Shown here piece after piece: positions 11,401 to 24,100 of a stretch of DNA of 64,000 nucleotides. Below the pieces are notes generated by a model. That model saw nothing but the letters and a program-made list of their open reading frames with translations. It did no database searches and was not told the DNA's origin. Positions within the stretch are counted from its first letter, which is position 1, and every line of letters begins with the position of its first letter. The position numbers and the translations under genes are program-made. The stretch is from positions 61,871,655 to 61,935,654 of the forward strand of contig JAKGHH010000005.1 of the NCBI GenBank assembly GCA_022828595.1, written 5' to 3'. This stretch comes from Nelumbo lutea (Eukaryota > Streptophyta > Magnoliopsida > Proteales > Nelumbonaceae).

Positions 11401-13769
11401 CATGAATTGATTAGCAAGTTAAAAAAAAGAGATAACTAAAGGTTCACGTTCAGTGCTTTCCCTGACATTTTATTACATAAAGCGAAAACATGATAAACCA
11501 TGGAAGGAGCAATTAAAACAATTAAATCAGAACAACCCATGAACCTAATCTATGTTAAATTAATAAAAAAGGAGAAAAAACTGATAACCCATGCAAGGGT
11601 CCCTGGAATTTTGTAGAAGAAGATCGATTCACCCCATGTTGGTTAGGCCATGGGGAAAAAATAAGATAAATAAACCATTTGATGCAAGTGGTTCTATAAT
11701 AGAACTAGATGCTTTTGATGCCTTTAAAAAAAACACAAATGTTTTGAAGAAGAATTGCTATTTTGGTTAATTATGTCCACGGAAGATATTTTAAAATTTC
11801 TGTTATTAACACTTGGGTGGAGGAGGGGTTATGGTTGAGAGATATTAGGAAATTCTAGTTTTACAGTTACTGATAAAAAATATTAGAAAATTTTAATAAT
11901 AAAAAAGTGTAAGAAATGTTTGGGTGGAGAGATTCAAATTCAATTGGTGATTTGCGTGTAATAAAGACGAACAAAGGAGATTGATAAAAAAGGCGAATAA
12001 AGGAGAATAGAATTTAATTTCTGACATTTTATTTCCTAATGTAAATTTAGAGATATTAATTGGGGGATTGGATGTAAAGATGGGAGCTAATTAAGGAACC
12101 CTTCCTTAATTGCTACTTTGTAATTTAGCCTAAAGTTTCATGGTTTGAAGAAAAACATATGGGGAGACATGTTTGTAAGTAAAAATTTTATGATGCTTTA
12201 TGATGGGAAATAAAGAATCCTAATTTAAAAGTTTTAGTATATTCTTTATTTTTAATATTTCACATGTATGAAAGGGGAGAAGAGACTCTATGAAGCCTGT
12301 GGTGAGAGATCCTTGGCCTACAACACTCTTGTTGTTATTTATATAGATAGGTGACATTTCCAATCTCCCTTGTTATGGATTATTGAACGAAGGTATGGGA
12401 AATGGTCACTTTGAGTTATCACTTGGTCTCCAATCCTAACTATACCCTAATTTGCACTCCTATTATTATCTATTATTAAATTTACATACCATATATTTTG
12501 TTTGTCCTACTCTTGTTTCTAAGGTATTTGTCCATAAGCTAAACATAATGTCTTCTAATAAATGCTAAGCACAATCCTATATGTATAGGTGCAACTTGGG
12601 TTGGCCCGAGTAAGCATTTTACACTATTTTGGGCTCAGGCCTATTAAAATTTTGACAAAAGCTCAACTTAAGCACGCCCAAGTTTCACATGTCTGTGTGT
12701 GTAAACCTTTGTGGTTAATTCTGGATGATATACTGATAAAAGCATGAATATCAAATGTAATTAGTTGTTGAGAGTTGATTCTAAAAGATCGGGCTTTATA
12801 TTTTTACTGGATCCAGAATTGGATTCTTGATCCAATAATGAGTTTGTTAGATTATCATTTTCTTTTTATATGCATGACCTTTTTTGTGCTTTCAATTGGT
12901 GGTGAGCTTTGAAAGACCCCACGGGAGGACTTAACACTCCCTAGGAATTTGCCCTGTGGTCCGACTTTGGTTGCTTGAAATACTGTGCCATCTGAACGTG
13001 CATCTTCTCCTCTTGCAGACTGTTACAGTAGGGGATCTCAAGCCAGCTCCTGTGTTATGGCATGAAGATAATGGAAAGAAGCCGTCGGAAAATGGAAGGT
13101 ACTCTGCCAATATATACCGCTGATTTTCTGCCTTCGTTCTAAAAGGACAAAGTAAAACAATTAATTACTTGCTCACTTGTTTCAGGCAAAATCCTCGTGG
13201 AGCCATTTCTGGTCGACAGCTTGGGGAGGTCGCACATCGACTTATTGTTAACAGCTTACAGATGAGGATGGAACATAATGGGGTTGATCATATTTCCAAC
13301 CCACCGCAATCTTGTGCTACAGGGAATACTAAACAAAATGGCAGACATCATTATCAGGAACGTCATAAAATGGCACATGGGGCAAGACCGTTCTGATGGG
13401 TTTTCTTATCCCACTGCTGCTCAAAATCCAACAGATAATGGAAACAGACTGCATTATGCTTCCGCTTCACAACACCCATGTGAAAGATCGGCTAATCCAC
13501 AGTTCGGAGGTGGTTGGAGTCCAGACGATGACTACTCACCTGGTCAACTACGTGGTGGGAGGTCACAGCATCCTCCTAGAACCGCGGTAGTGGTGCCCAC
13601 TGGTGGACCTAATGTTCATCCCGGGGCTGGATACTTGGGTTACCAAACATCTTCGACTGCAACTCTTCATCAATGGAGAGGTGGTCAGGGCCCTGCACCA
13701 AATCAAAGGAGTGCTGGAGGACGAGGACAACCTCGGAAGTTCGGCAATCGATATTCAGCATTAGATTAG
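2428..13769 (+). CDS. 5'-3' exoribonuclease XRN2/3/4-like, 3' half (partial, frameshift in tail)
   Basis: Nuclear or cytoplasmic 5'-3' exoribonucleases of this family degrade uncapped or cleaved RNAs. Ten exons were placed: 2428-2498, 2917-3045, 3147-3223, 3309-3349, 3484-3558, 3671-3828, 10945-11061, 11170-11245, 13019-13098 and 13186-13396. They are GT-AG and phase-consistent, giving 345 codons including the stop. Diagnostic segments are [75 protein letters not shown] and [14 protein letters not shown]. They belong to the helical middle domain and the region after it. The catalytic N-terminal domain is outside the window. The frame stops at 13394-13396, but a Gly/Arg-rich tail ending in GNRYSALD continues one base out of frame to 13769. 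The RYSALD ending suggests XRN3/XRN2 more than XRN4, but I cannot settle the paralogue. Family assignment is firm; the last 125 codons and the 5' extent are not. Confidence 0.88.
2796..2880 (+). repeat. Tandem partial copy of XRN exon 2 (pseudo-exon)
   Basis: The intron end plus first 60 bases of the exon at 2917 are repeated about 98 bp upstream. Both copies begin GGAAATTCTTTG and continue through a pyrimidine tract into ATCATTATGCACCTTTT. In the exon frame the upstream copy reads FCSYHYAPF then [10 protein letters not shown], against FYPYHYAPF then [10 protein letters not shown] in the used exon. Its splice site has changed from CCAG-G to CCAA-G, so splicing there would drop one base and break the frame. 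It is probably not used. Confidence 0.85.
4660..5080 (-). mobile_element. LINE endonuclease (APE) remnant
   Basis: The minus strand from 5076 down encodes [13 protein letters not shown] and then VYGP, spaced as in the apurinic-type endonuclease at the start of LINE ORF2. The rest does not match well and runs into low-complexity Gly/Trp codons. Leftward it ends in a T-rich stretch near 4655, so this may be an internally deleted copy. Confidence 0.5.
5583..5699 (+). mobile_element. Short poly-A retro-insertion with 12-bp target duplication
   Basis: The string TCTCCTTAGGTG occurs at 5571-5582 and again at 5700-5711. Between them are 117 bp ending in an uninterrupted A run (5688-5699). A target-site duplication plus a 3' poly-A tail is the signature of LINE-mediated insertion. 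The body has no RNA polymerase III box that I can see, so it is probably a severely 5'-truncated LINE or mRNA copy. Confidence 0.8.
6310..6687. mobile_element. hAT-type MITE (inner), CGAGCTCG-rich
   Basis: Begins TAGGGGTGGCCACGAGC and ends TCCACCCCTA. AGCACCCC is present on both sides (6302-6309 and 6688-6695), a perfect 8-bp target duplication lying in the right terminal repeat of the outer element. The arms are built of GAGCTCGAG/CGAGCCGAG motifs around an AT microsatellite. It has no ORF and is nonautonomous. Confidence 0.9.
6439..6465 (+). repeat. (AT)n microsatellite
   Basis: About 13 uninterrupted AT units lie in the loop of the inner hAT MITE. Confidence 0.9.
7171..7301 (+). mobile_element. 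tRNA-derived SINE-like element
   Basis: GGCTTGGTGGTGAA (from 7181) resembles an RNA polymerase III box A. AAGGTTCAAGTCTT (from 7221) resembles a box B, at tRNA-like spacing. The unit ends in a run of A at about 7293-7301. This arrangement suggests a SINE; the 5' limit and target duplication were not determined, and no cloverleaf was confirmed. Confidence 0.55.
7794..8318. mobile_element. hAT-type MITE, GGGCCGGG/GAGCCCGA-rich, perfect 8-bp TSD
   Basis: Flanked by CTTACAAC at 7786-7793 and 8319-8326. The terminal inverted repeats are long: TAGACC then GTTCATGGGCCGGG on the left, and the same with one mismatch as the reverse complement on the right. The interior is AT-rich with GC-rich arms. 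It carries no transposase ORF. Confidence 0.92.
8940..9150 (-). pseudogene. Unidentified coding-like fragment (Gln/Glu-rich)
   Basis: The minus strand reads [19 protein letters not shown] and then [17 protein letters not shown], a composition typical of a coiled coil, with stops on either side. It looks like a fragment of a host gene copied into the XRN intron. I do not recognise the parent. Confidence 0.3.
9650..9889 (-). pseudogene. RRP8-like (rRNA-processing methyltransferase) fragment
   Basis: The minus-strand frame contains a Lys/Arg-rich stretch (PKSKRLKNN), then [15 protein letters not shown] and [16 protein letters not shown]. This matches the conserved segment just before the methyltransferase domain of plant ribosomal RNA-processing protein 8. 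The methyltransferase motifs that should follow are absent; the frame runs into unrelated sequence and a stop. I call it a pseudogene fragment in the XRN intron, antisense to XRN. The assignment rests on the one motif block. Confidence 0.55.
10216..10366 (-). mobile_element. tRNA-derived SINE-like element, copy 1
   Basis: It shares the order AATGTTGGTCC, GGCTAT-TGGGGTCTT, GACTGGATA, CTCTCTGACTCTC and GCCAGCCTGAGATTTTA with the sequence at 29331-29476. On the minus strand the end with GGTAAAATCTCAGGC-like sequence looks like a box A region in the better preserved copy 2. A dispersed two-copy unit with such a head suggests a SINE. Confidence 0.55.
11127..11151 (+). repeat. (TC)n microsatellite before XRN exon 8
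   Basis: About twelve CT units lie in the short intron 11062-11169 and may serve as part of its pyrimidine tract. Confidence 0.9.
11246..13018 (+). other. XRN intron, 1.8 kb
   Basis: Donor GTATAA after 11245, acceptor TTGCAG before 13019. It is mostly AT-rich and without recognised genes. Around 12587-12690 a short stretch with ACTTGGGTTGGCCCGAG and GCCCAAGTTTCACATG in inverted orientation may be an hAT MITE remnant, but no target duplication was found. Confidence 0.7.
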
Positions 13770-15199
13770 AGAGAGAAAAGCAGACCCTCTCCCACTGACT
13801 ACAACCGTCTTTAACAGTGTTTGAAATTTTGCAGTTGATTGCGGGATTGTTGTAAAATCGCAGCGCTCTATGTTTTATGTTTTATGTTTTCTCAAGGATT
13901 TTTTTGCAGGTATATTGTATTTTTCCTAATTTATTTCATAGGTAAATCCATGATGCCTGCAGAGCTTTGACCAATCAACACTCCCCATGGGTGAATTTTT
14001 CAAGAAAACCACTTAATTGGTTTCTACCATTTTGACGGGTTACAAAGAACTGCTTGAATTGTGTAATTTGGAAGCCAAAAATAGAATCAACCAAGATTGC
14101 ATTTTGCCCTTGAATAAACAAGTTAAAAGAGTAATAGGGTTTGGGATGCACCATTCAGATTCCAGACTCCTATTCCTACAAGCCAAGCGGACCCTAAGTT
14201 TTTTATCTGACAGTTCATAAGTCGAATATAATTGGCTTTTCAGTTGATTGGTTACTGCTTTTATGCCAATACATGCTTTTTGTAAAGTGAAATATGATCT
14301 TTTGGAGCTTCCCGTGGTTGGGAGGAACAGGTGATTTTGGAAAGAAAATTCGCCAAACATCTCGCCTACCAGTGCCAGTTGCCCAAATCACACTAGAAAA
14401 TCACTTGGTTACTGTAAGTGATTTCTGGCACGACTGGTGGCGACATGTTCATTCAATCATTACTGATGTGCATGGTGAGTTGGATTTTTCGAGGAATTTA
14501 TTGCATTAGATTTAAGTTCCCAAATTTGCCAAATCGATGGTTCCTGAGTAAGCAATTTGAAGGAATTGATTCCCTTCAATCACCATCTAATTGGTTATTT
14601 TGGTATCAAGTAGTGTTTGGTAAACCGTATACATGGGGCCCAAAGGACAGGAATGCAATAATGGGTGCAATTAGGGTCCCTAATTATCGAACCAGTTATC
14701 ACGTAAAGATCTAGTCATCTATATTCCCTGCAGGCGTAGCGATGTCAATCGTTTATTCATGTATGGTAAATAAAGGAAAAGTACAAGCAGAAGGATAACC
14801 GTTTGCAGCAGTTGTAACTAGTTAAACGTGCTACATTTAGATAAGCTTCAACTACAAAGCAGGTCCATGGAGATTTTATAGGACAAAAAAAAATAGGTTT
14901 AATCTCGAGGTCCAGGATCTGGCTACAAAACTGGACGTGTGCAATGGTGAATGGGCCAACGGAACTTTTACTACATTACTAGTAAAGCGCAAAAGCCCTT
15001 CATTCTCCTTTTAATACGTGTTCCCCACCACTTTATCCAATGATAATAGAAAGGAATAATTGCTCTTTTGCCCTTGATGCAGTAAAGTTTATGCCTTGGC
15101 TTCAAGGGTGATCCTTTTGATGCATCGATTTCTTTGGAAGAGTACAAGATTTGACCGTTTCTCTTAATTACTTTATGGTTGGCATCAGCAGAGAGAATC
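13770..15199. other. Convergent intergenic region and 3' UTRs
   Basis: XRN ends on the left and MRL1 ends on the right, tail to tail. The stretch must contain both 3' UTRs and polyadenylation sites. A T-rich, TTTTATG-repeated stretch at 13868-13893 is a plausible XRN far-upstream element. I see no further gene. The piece at about 14500-14650 has short GGTTCCTGAGTAAGC-like sequences typical of degenerate MITEs. Confidence 0.6.
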
Positions 15200-18100
15200 T
15201 TATTCCAATGATAATTTACTACTTCGGATGCTGCGCTGCTGGTCACTGATTCCTTTACCTAGTCTTGTTGGCGATGAGCTCAACTCTGCCGGTTTTCCAC
15301 TGAAGGGTGAATCAAGCTTGGGTTGAAACCATCGTTTTAAGGCAAGTCCATTGATTCTTATTTTCCCATATGACTCGTTTCCCTGATAGGTTAGTCGTAG
15401 CCTCCTCAGCAAGGATGCAATGGCCTGACCAATCCTGTCAAACTAAATGCAATGAGCATCCTAAACAAATTGATTATGGAAATCTACATTTTGCTCAAAA
15501 GAGATAAGGGAGACCAAAACTGACTATGTTGTAGTTCAATAGAAGCATTTCTCACCTTCCTGCCAAATTAATCGTTCTATTTCCCTCGTTGGACATAAAT
15601 TTTGTTTTCTCAAGAGGCAGTAATATTGTTACATTGGGCAACTTTGCACCTGCACAAAGTCCAAAGAAGCAAGAGCAGCAAAGAATTTTAAGTTCAGAAG
15701 TCTATGCAGGGTATATTTATTTCCTAAATGGCAATTTTGTCTAAATGGGGGCGACTTGCAGCTGTTCCAAGCCTATTTAATTTGGTGAAAATTGAAACAA
15801 ACCCATAATAAGCATGAGATTGAGCATCTAAATATTCAGCCTATGGTTTCTTCTTATTTGGTTTCTAAAACAATTAGGGAATATAATTTTTGTGTTGAGT
15901 CCAACAAGTTCACCCCTATGATGGGCAGCTCCAATTTAGTTTGAAAATGTGGAAAGTTGCAAAGATCCTAGCAAATGTATAAAATTGACTTCAGGAAATC
16001 AAATATCTGGAGATAGTATTACCAGCAGCAAGACGATGCTTGAGACCTCTCAAAATTGTTAAGAAATAAACCTGAACAGTTTACAGAGAGGAAACAGTAA
16101 GATGGTGTCATGAAGCATCAAATAAATGATGGTCCTGATGCACTGAAATTTGGTTTTCTAAACCTAGAAAATTGTCATGATCTAACATTAATGGAAACAA
16201 AGAGAATTACTTTAACTTCAATAACCATCTATAATGTCAATGTAATTGTATAAACTGAACGAGATTTCATACTTTCAAACACAAGGGTAAGTATTGAGCT
16301 TAAGAAAATGTCTTACAAAGATAAGTTGCTATAGGTTCCATCAAAAAAGTGTAAGAAATAACGTTGCTGCCTAAAACTTTTCAGAAATGTGCAATTAATT
16401 AAAGCACTAAAAAGGTATTGCTAGCTTAAATTTCAAGACCAACTAACACTACGTGGAGCTCCCAGGTTCCCAAGCTTAAGGCTTTCAATAAAAATAAAAC
16501 GAATACTTCTACAAGGAAATCATTAGTACTTCCACACTTTTTGTTATGAACAGGCTCACCTCTGCAGTGTGAACGTCCAGCTTCCTTGCATCAACAACAA
16601 TTGGACTTTCTTTGAAGGATACGCATGGAACAACACCAAGTGAAGCAGCTTCCTAAAATTTATAAAATGCTAAATTAATGTCTAGAATTATAAAAATTCA
16701 AAATTTCAGAATGTAGTCAGAATGGTTTTAAATTTTCACTGACCTCAAGTAAAGAAAAAGAACGTGAATCATATTCCCCAAATCCATCTATCAATGAATA
16801 TATGCTTGAGTGTTTTGAAGAACTGGTGTTGACACCAAGATTCTCAACAAGTCTTTCTCTCAAAGAAGTATCACGAGGAAGCTGCAAGCATCCCAAAACT
16901 TGAGAAAATACTTCCATGGTTGGTACGACACCAGCTACAATTGTTTCACGGTAAACCATTAAGGCCAATGATGTCCTGTCAGTAAATGAAGGTATTAATA
17001 TTACTGTGAGAAAAGTTCTTATTGTTACTTGTGTTAAGTCAAATTTTCAACAGTTCAAAATTTAATAGTTTTGACATGAATGAAAGCTTTCATCTAACTT
17101 TAATCTCTGAGAAAATAAATTATAAAAAATAAACAAATGGGATGGTTAATGCAATAAAATCGCAAAGCATAGAGACGTTTAACTAGATGGCAAACAACTC
17201 AGTTTAGAAGAGTGAAGTGGAAAGAAGCCTGATCATTCATAGGTGTGAATAACAAAAAAAATAAAAAATAAAAATAAAAACATAAAGAATCTAAGGCATT
17301 GTTTGGTGGTACTTTGTACTTTATACTCTTAATAATACCAGAGTACAAAGCACGTGGAATACTTTTACTTTCGTATTTTTACTTTGAAAACCATTTGGAT
17401 GAAAATTTTTCAAAAACATGTTTTTTAAAGTAAAAGTAATAATGGCACTTGGATACAACAGAATGTTTTATGCATGTACATGCCAAATGGCATTTGAATG
17501 TAAGTCAATGGCATGCAAATGCCATGTGACAGCATATATGGAAGCCATGTGGCATCTGAATGTGGAGTCAATTAGTCTATATTTTTATACAACCTCCTTG
17601 GAGCCTCTAATCATTTCTCCATTTTAGTCAGGCTCAGCAATTGCCTAATGCCTATCCCTTGAGAGGGACTGCAGAATCAAGACCATCAATAAGTCACAAC
17701 ACAATAATATATGTCTAAACTGATATCTCAACCCAACGGATGATTAAGGTGATGGTAAATGTGCTGACATGCCTATAAATTGATTAAAGGAGTAGCAATA
17801 TCGAAGGGGAGACTTTACCAAAGCAAGGAGTATCAAGGGGACATTTATTTTGGGCTAGTTTGTACTCATAAGAAAAAAGGGTGGCTCTGGACGGAGCTAT
17901 GTACTGCTACTTAACATTTTAAAGTGCTAATTAATACAAGTTACAAGTTATCAGTTACCTATGCAAACATTCTGACCACACAAAAAGCTCAATTTTATCA
18001 AAAGTTAAAAGCATGATCATGGTGAATATCTACATTCATTAAACACGGAACAAGCTCAGAAGCTCTTTAGATGAGATACCATTTATTGTTGACTTGTGGT

Positions 18101-21100
18101 TTTCCTGAACTGAAGGATAGAACAGGCTCACCCATTGAAGAAGACTTCTCAAACCTCCGTAAGCACAGCCCTTCCAAGGCATCACATTTAATTGGTCATT
18201 ATGCTCCATAAAAACAATAAATGAATGAAATTATAGAAATTTGCATTAAACATTTGGCATTTGTACATTTAAACCAAAGCCAAAAGGCACCCAAACCTAT
18301 AATTTTTAAAGCTTAAAGAAACAGTAAGAAATAGTTCCTGATCAACAAAATAATCATGAGTATAAATAACAAAAAGAAGCTGATCAATCGGAAATGTGCA
18401 ATGAGCTTACCAGTCAGACATCTGCACATAATGAGGTTAGGGACAATGCCTTCCTTCTTGGCTTCAGAAAGGAGTGTGAAGCCTAATTCTAGCTCATCCT
18501 TCCTACAAATACAGGAGAGGAGAATTAAATCTGAATAGTTTGAAAAAGGCCTTGAGAACTTTATTATTGTTAAACCTAAAGTGTAAAGTGTAGAGAAATT
18601 ACTTTTCACAAGCTACCAAAAGAATGGAGTATGTAATATTTTCAGGGCATATGCCTATTTCCTTCATTTCATCTAGAACCTTAACAGCCTTCTGCAGTTG
18701 GTTCCCCTCACCTGTAAGAATGCCTGACTACATGATTCCTCAACCTTATTTGCAGTTCTCCAATTCCACCAAAGCAACAAAAGATGACAGAGATCATAAT
18801 TGGAGCATGTCATTATTGGTGAGTGGAAGTATTATTTCTTAATAGAACAAATAGATTCACCATAAGTAAAGTCTTTTAGTTGAAGGTGACTGCCAAGTTG
18901 TTATTGAATGTCTGTCTGTAGCAATTTGAGGACCTTGAGATTTTATATTCCTAATTATAAAGGTGAAACCACTAGATAATTCTTGAACAGCTCAATCAGC
19001 TATATACCTAGACTTGCCAAGTTTCAGATGATAGTCTTGCAAGGGAAGGAGTTCCTAGACAGGACTTATCCTAGGGAGCATGAAGTTCAGGGGCCTACTG
19101 TCAAGGCTGATAAGTGTATTTGCCTTCTACACTTTTTTTACACTTGTTTCTATCAGAACTTTCTATTTTACATGACTTGTACTGTAACCTGATGTAGGAT
19201 TCTCTTTACAGCAGGGATATCAATAAATTCTCTTTAATCAGTGTTAATGATTAAAAAAAGTGTATAACTATGCAATATTCATAATAATTAACTATAATAT
19301 ACTAACTATCAACCATATTAAATAATAAGTAAGATGATTAGAATATAATTCTTATAAATGCTTGTAAATTACCATTTCTAATATAGAGGTCTATGAAGAC
19401 AAGCAAAGCAGATAAATAATCCATCTTTTAAAATCATATAAACAGAGCTATTAACTTAGCAACAATAAGATCCCAAAGTAATAGGAAATACTGGTCTTTG
19501 GTCATACCTATTGATACAAAATCAAAGTATTCAGGCCACTTCAAGATAATCTATTGGACATACCCACTTTTCCTCTAATTGCAAATCTTCATAGTTCAAT
19601 TGAATTAACTATATCGGTCATGAATGTAGATAGTTTTAATGCAATACAAATTTAAGTAGAAAACTGATCCCTGTCATTTAACAAGTAAATAATGGATTTT
19701 TTACTCCCTATGAAAAATACAAAAGGACAAACCACTCCCTTTGCTTTCCTTACTCCAACAAGAAGAACGATAAATTATATACAAATTATCCACTAAATTG
19801 TTACAGATTATAACAAAGGAAGATCCACCAGTTTTCTAGCACAACCATTGTTGTTAATATCTTACGATTTACGATATGATTTTTGAGTCTTATTTCTGAA
19901 TCTGAATATGCATAAATCTTATTATATTGTTTGAATCCTATGATTTGAATCAGATATCTTACAATTTATACGATTCTTGCAATTCAAATCAATTCAATTA
20001 AGAATTAGTTCTCTACTTTGTCATTTTATTTTGTTAATAGTTAGTTTTGTCAAAGGTGACTTATTATAAAGACCTTACTAAAAATTGACTTAGTTATGTT
20101 ATTTAAACCATATATTGAGTTCATTTTCCATCATATATAGGAAACAGAGTCCTTGTATGTAGATTATTTGACTTTCAAGTCAAATTTGATTATATAATTG
20201 ATTTAGGTACATACATGTAGATATGGATTAAAAATAGGGTAGAATCACTTTTCTATAATATATTTTGCCTTTAAATATATCTATATTTAGTTCTTTACAA
20301 GTTTTGTAAAAATAGAAATAATCTTACAATTTACAATGTGATTCACAATTCCATTCAATTCAATTTTCTCTACAATTTACGATACGATTACAATTTTCCA
20401 AGTAATATAGAATGATAAGCATTCCAAGCATGCTTTTTTTATTAAATGTCAGCTTCATGATTTTTTAGATGTGATAGTCTACTTTTATTTTGATCAATAC
20501 ATGTGAGGCCATGTTGGTTCTTAGGTGAAACTACAAGAACGTGTCATAAAGGGTTTACAAGGAATGGTTCATAAAAAGGGTACTGTGCACATAAAAAAGA
20601 AAATGTATTTGTTAACTACATAGAAGTTCATAGAATCATTGCTACATTAACATGACTCTAGATTGAAACAGGGAAACATAGAACTTCAAAAGGTAGAACG
20701 GAAGCTGAAGGTGCCAGATAGTGAAGAGCATGTTGTTGGTGCTTCACCATGACTGGGATTGAATCCAGTCTTCACCACTCAAGACACCATGTCTTGTTGT
20801 CTCAAGGCTGGATCACTCTACTGCGTCTGGCTTGATCTTAGATCTTCCAGACTGGTATGGTTCTTACAGTTAGGCTAGGCTCATCCATCTTAGTCCAGTA
20901 TTTTCCCACAATAAAAATGAATAAGGTAGAATAGAATCCTAATCATTCTTGTTTAAAAAGACATGGTTTAAAGAGGTAATCCAGAAGGAACATACATAAG
21001 CTAGTGATCAATGCATTCATCATTGAGACTGTTGGATACAATTTAATGGCCATAATATTCTCATATAGTTCCAGTGCCTTCTGCCAGTTTTTTGCCTGAA

Positions 21101-24100
21101 ATAAGAATTGAACACCTATTATTAACATTCATCAGTGCAAATTCTCACAGCTACACAGATTTATTGACAAAGTAGTGAAAAGACGCATTACAAAAGGGAC
21201 AAAAGTAAGTGGTAAATCCTGGAAAAATGTGCTAGGATCAGGCATGAAATACAACAGGCAGTGCAGAGATTTCAAAATACAAGCATGGAGGAGGTACCAA
21301 CAGAAATCTGGGATATAAGTACCTCCACATAAACACTAAATTTATTTGACCAAAATTGTCTGGTGTCAGCTGACACAGTTCCACATACTTATCTCCATTA
21401 ATTACAATTTACAAACTATCCATAGGGACAAGCATATGATGACACACTTGATAATCTTATTTCAAGAGGTGCCATGATAGATGTATGCATGGTGGCAGAA
21501 TGTAGCAGGTTGATCCATTAGGAGACAAATTAGGAATAATATAGGATAGCAAGCAGTGGAGATGGGCAGGAATAAATTGAACTTTAACAGGTGCAGTCTA
21601 GGCAACCCCAGGACTATCTGGTGAGCTATAGAGATGACAGGGGGTACATCCTTTTAAGCTTATCCTAGAGACATAGACTCTTAGTTTAAAACTGTTAGCA
21701 CTAATCAAGGGTTTAAGACTTTGTTTATCCAATATGCATGGAATTACTTGTTGAAGGGGGTTGTCAAGTTGTAAAAAATTGATCAAACAAGGGGAAGCAG
21801 TAGCTTGGCCACTTAGAATTCTAGTTAGGGAAGTTAGAGCCCTAGCTGCCAAACTAAATGCCTCATTTGCGTGGACACCTAGATCAGTCAATAGGCTAGC
21901 TGATTCCCTAGCTAAATTGGGAGCTACAAGGGAAAATTTTATATGGGGAATATTAGCACATTCATTTATATATGGATATTGAAAGTTTTGGATATGCTGC
22001 AACTTTTTCAGTAATAAAGCATCTTTTACTGTTGCTCATCAAAGGGGAAAAAACGATTGATGCATGTACAATATGTGCCATCCAGATACCTGCTAAACCT
22101 ATTAACTCATTGCAATATTTTGATTAAAGAAAGGACTGTGTAAAACTCTTTGGAAGACAATTGGAAATCCTAGGTGAGTTTCTCAAAATAATTCTTGACT
22201 TATAGGGGTTTCAGCAAGCAAGGTGGTATTCTTTGGAGCTTGACTCTTTTGCAATTTACAGGAGCATTTGGAGAGACAAGAAATCTTTGAACCTATGATG
22301 CTTGTACAAGAGTGCTGTACCATGTCGGACACTTCAATTTTTAGTGTAAATTCTGTATTGTACACCTTGTCCAGCCATGTCTTTGCCATGTCTGGGTAAC
22401 ATAGTGTGGGCCATGGAATACCCATTTTTTTTCTCTTGGGATACCATCCTTGCTGATTTTAAAGAACTAACCTTCTGTTCTTTTCGTGAGCACTAGAAGG
22501 AGTGAATTGATGTATATGTTGTGCATGAAGCTGAATGCTTATAATAGTATACTTTACCTATTTCAAAAAAAAAAAAAAAAAAAAAGCTTATAATAGTACC
22601 TTTTTGAGCCAGGTTCAGGGATATAATTGTAACAAAGTTGAAATTTTGTATATACAATATGTTATGGGCCCGAGAGTAGGATCTCGTCACGGGTCGGTCC
22701 ACGGGGAAAACCTCCTGTTTTCCCTTGTTCCTCCCTGCTCTTGATGAACCTATCTTGGCGCCCTAACGGTGATTTGTCCAAGAGATCACCTAACTCTCCT
22801 TGCTCTCTTTCTTGACTGAAACTTTCGATGCCTTTATTGAATAAAATCAGCTCCTTAAATAGGAGATTACAAGAGATAAGAATCCTACTTTTAGGAAGAC
22901 TCCCTACTAATCTATCCTACTGAACTGATAAGATAAGATAAGACTCCCTTAATCTATCCTACTGAACTGATAAGATAAGAACTGTATCTAGCTAGAATTA
23001 GATTAGATGAGAATCAGCAAATCTTGCTCCCTTTACTGCTGCTGCCGGCTGTGATATGTCTTCCCAATAAAAACGTCCACATCACGATATAGATTAGCCA
23101 TAGGCTGTTTTTCGTACTTTCTTCAACTCTGTTTTCTGGGATGAGTTCTTTTCACACTATAACAATAAAATCTGAAGCTCTGTTACTGATAAAATAATAA
23201 ACTTTTTGTATAGGGGTATCTTCTCCTTTTACTTTTGCATTAATTACAGAATTATCTTACTAATAAAAAATACACATTATAAAAAAAAAGGCAAATTCAA
23301 CATTGGAACCACCAGATGGTACATACATTGCTGCAGGCTCCCATCAATGAGCTATATGATACATTTCCAAGTTGCATTCCTTGTTTTTTGGCATCCTCTA
23401 TGATTTGAAAGGCAACATCTAACTTGCCAGCATGCCCAGCAACATCTATTAAAGCGCTGAGGAACATCTGTAAGTTTAAAAGACCAAGAAATTTCTTAAG
23501 TTCATGCTGCAAAAGAATTCTAGGGCAAAAAGTTACAGTGAAATATGACATGGAAAATCAAAGAAAAGAAAATGCTGAAATGGGATTACAAAGTAGGCTT
23601 CTGGAATGGGGAGATAGAAACAGAAGAATTTTTTACAACCAGGAATAGGATGTCACAGAAGTTATTAGGAGTGCAGTGGCCAAGGACTTCTCATGGTTCA
23701 GTGGAAAGAATTAAAGAATGTGAGATCAGGAAATATTCTATAAGGAAACACTTTTTTGCTTAAAATGCCAATGTAGAGAGACTAGAGAGTGGTTTTGTAC
23801 AGTTACTGCATAGAACTGAAACAAAATTTGATTGTACATCAAGTATTATACATTTATACCTTAACTATCTCAAAAAAAAAAAAGTAGGTAACAAGAAACT
23901 TTTATTAAGCTCAAGAAGAAATGCCATGTACAACTGATGATTGCGTCAGCTACTAGCGATAGATGAAACAAATAAAACCCTTTACAATATTCCCCAAGAC
24001 ATTTGCTCCCTGTTTACCCCTTGTCTACCAAAATAGTGTGCCAATCCATTTGTTGATCTCTGAATCCAAAAGAATCTTGTGTTCAAGTGTCATCCATGCT

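Noticed and set aside
14017..14714. Overlapping short frames in the convergent intergenic region
   Set aside because: They have no homology I recognise and no conserved splice context. Probably UTR and degraded repeats.
18132..18170. MRL1 exon 14 ending at an earlier GTGAGC donor
   Set aside because: That donor gives the wrong phase for exon 15. Reading on to GTATCT at 18079 retains SFSSGKPQVNNKW and completes the Trp codon with the next exon.
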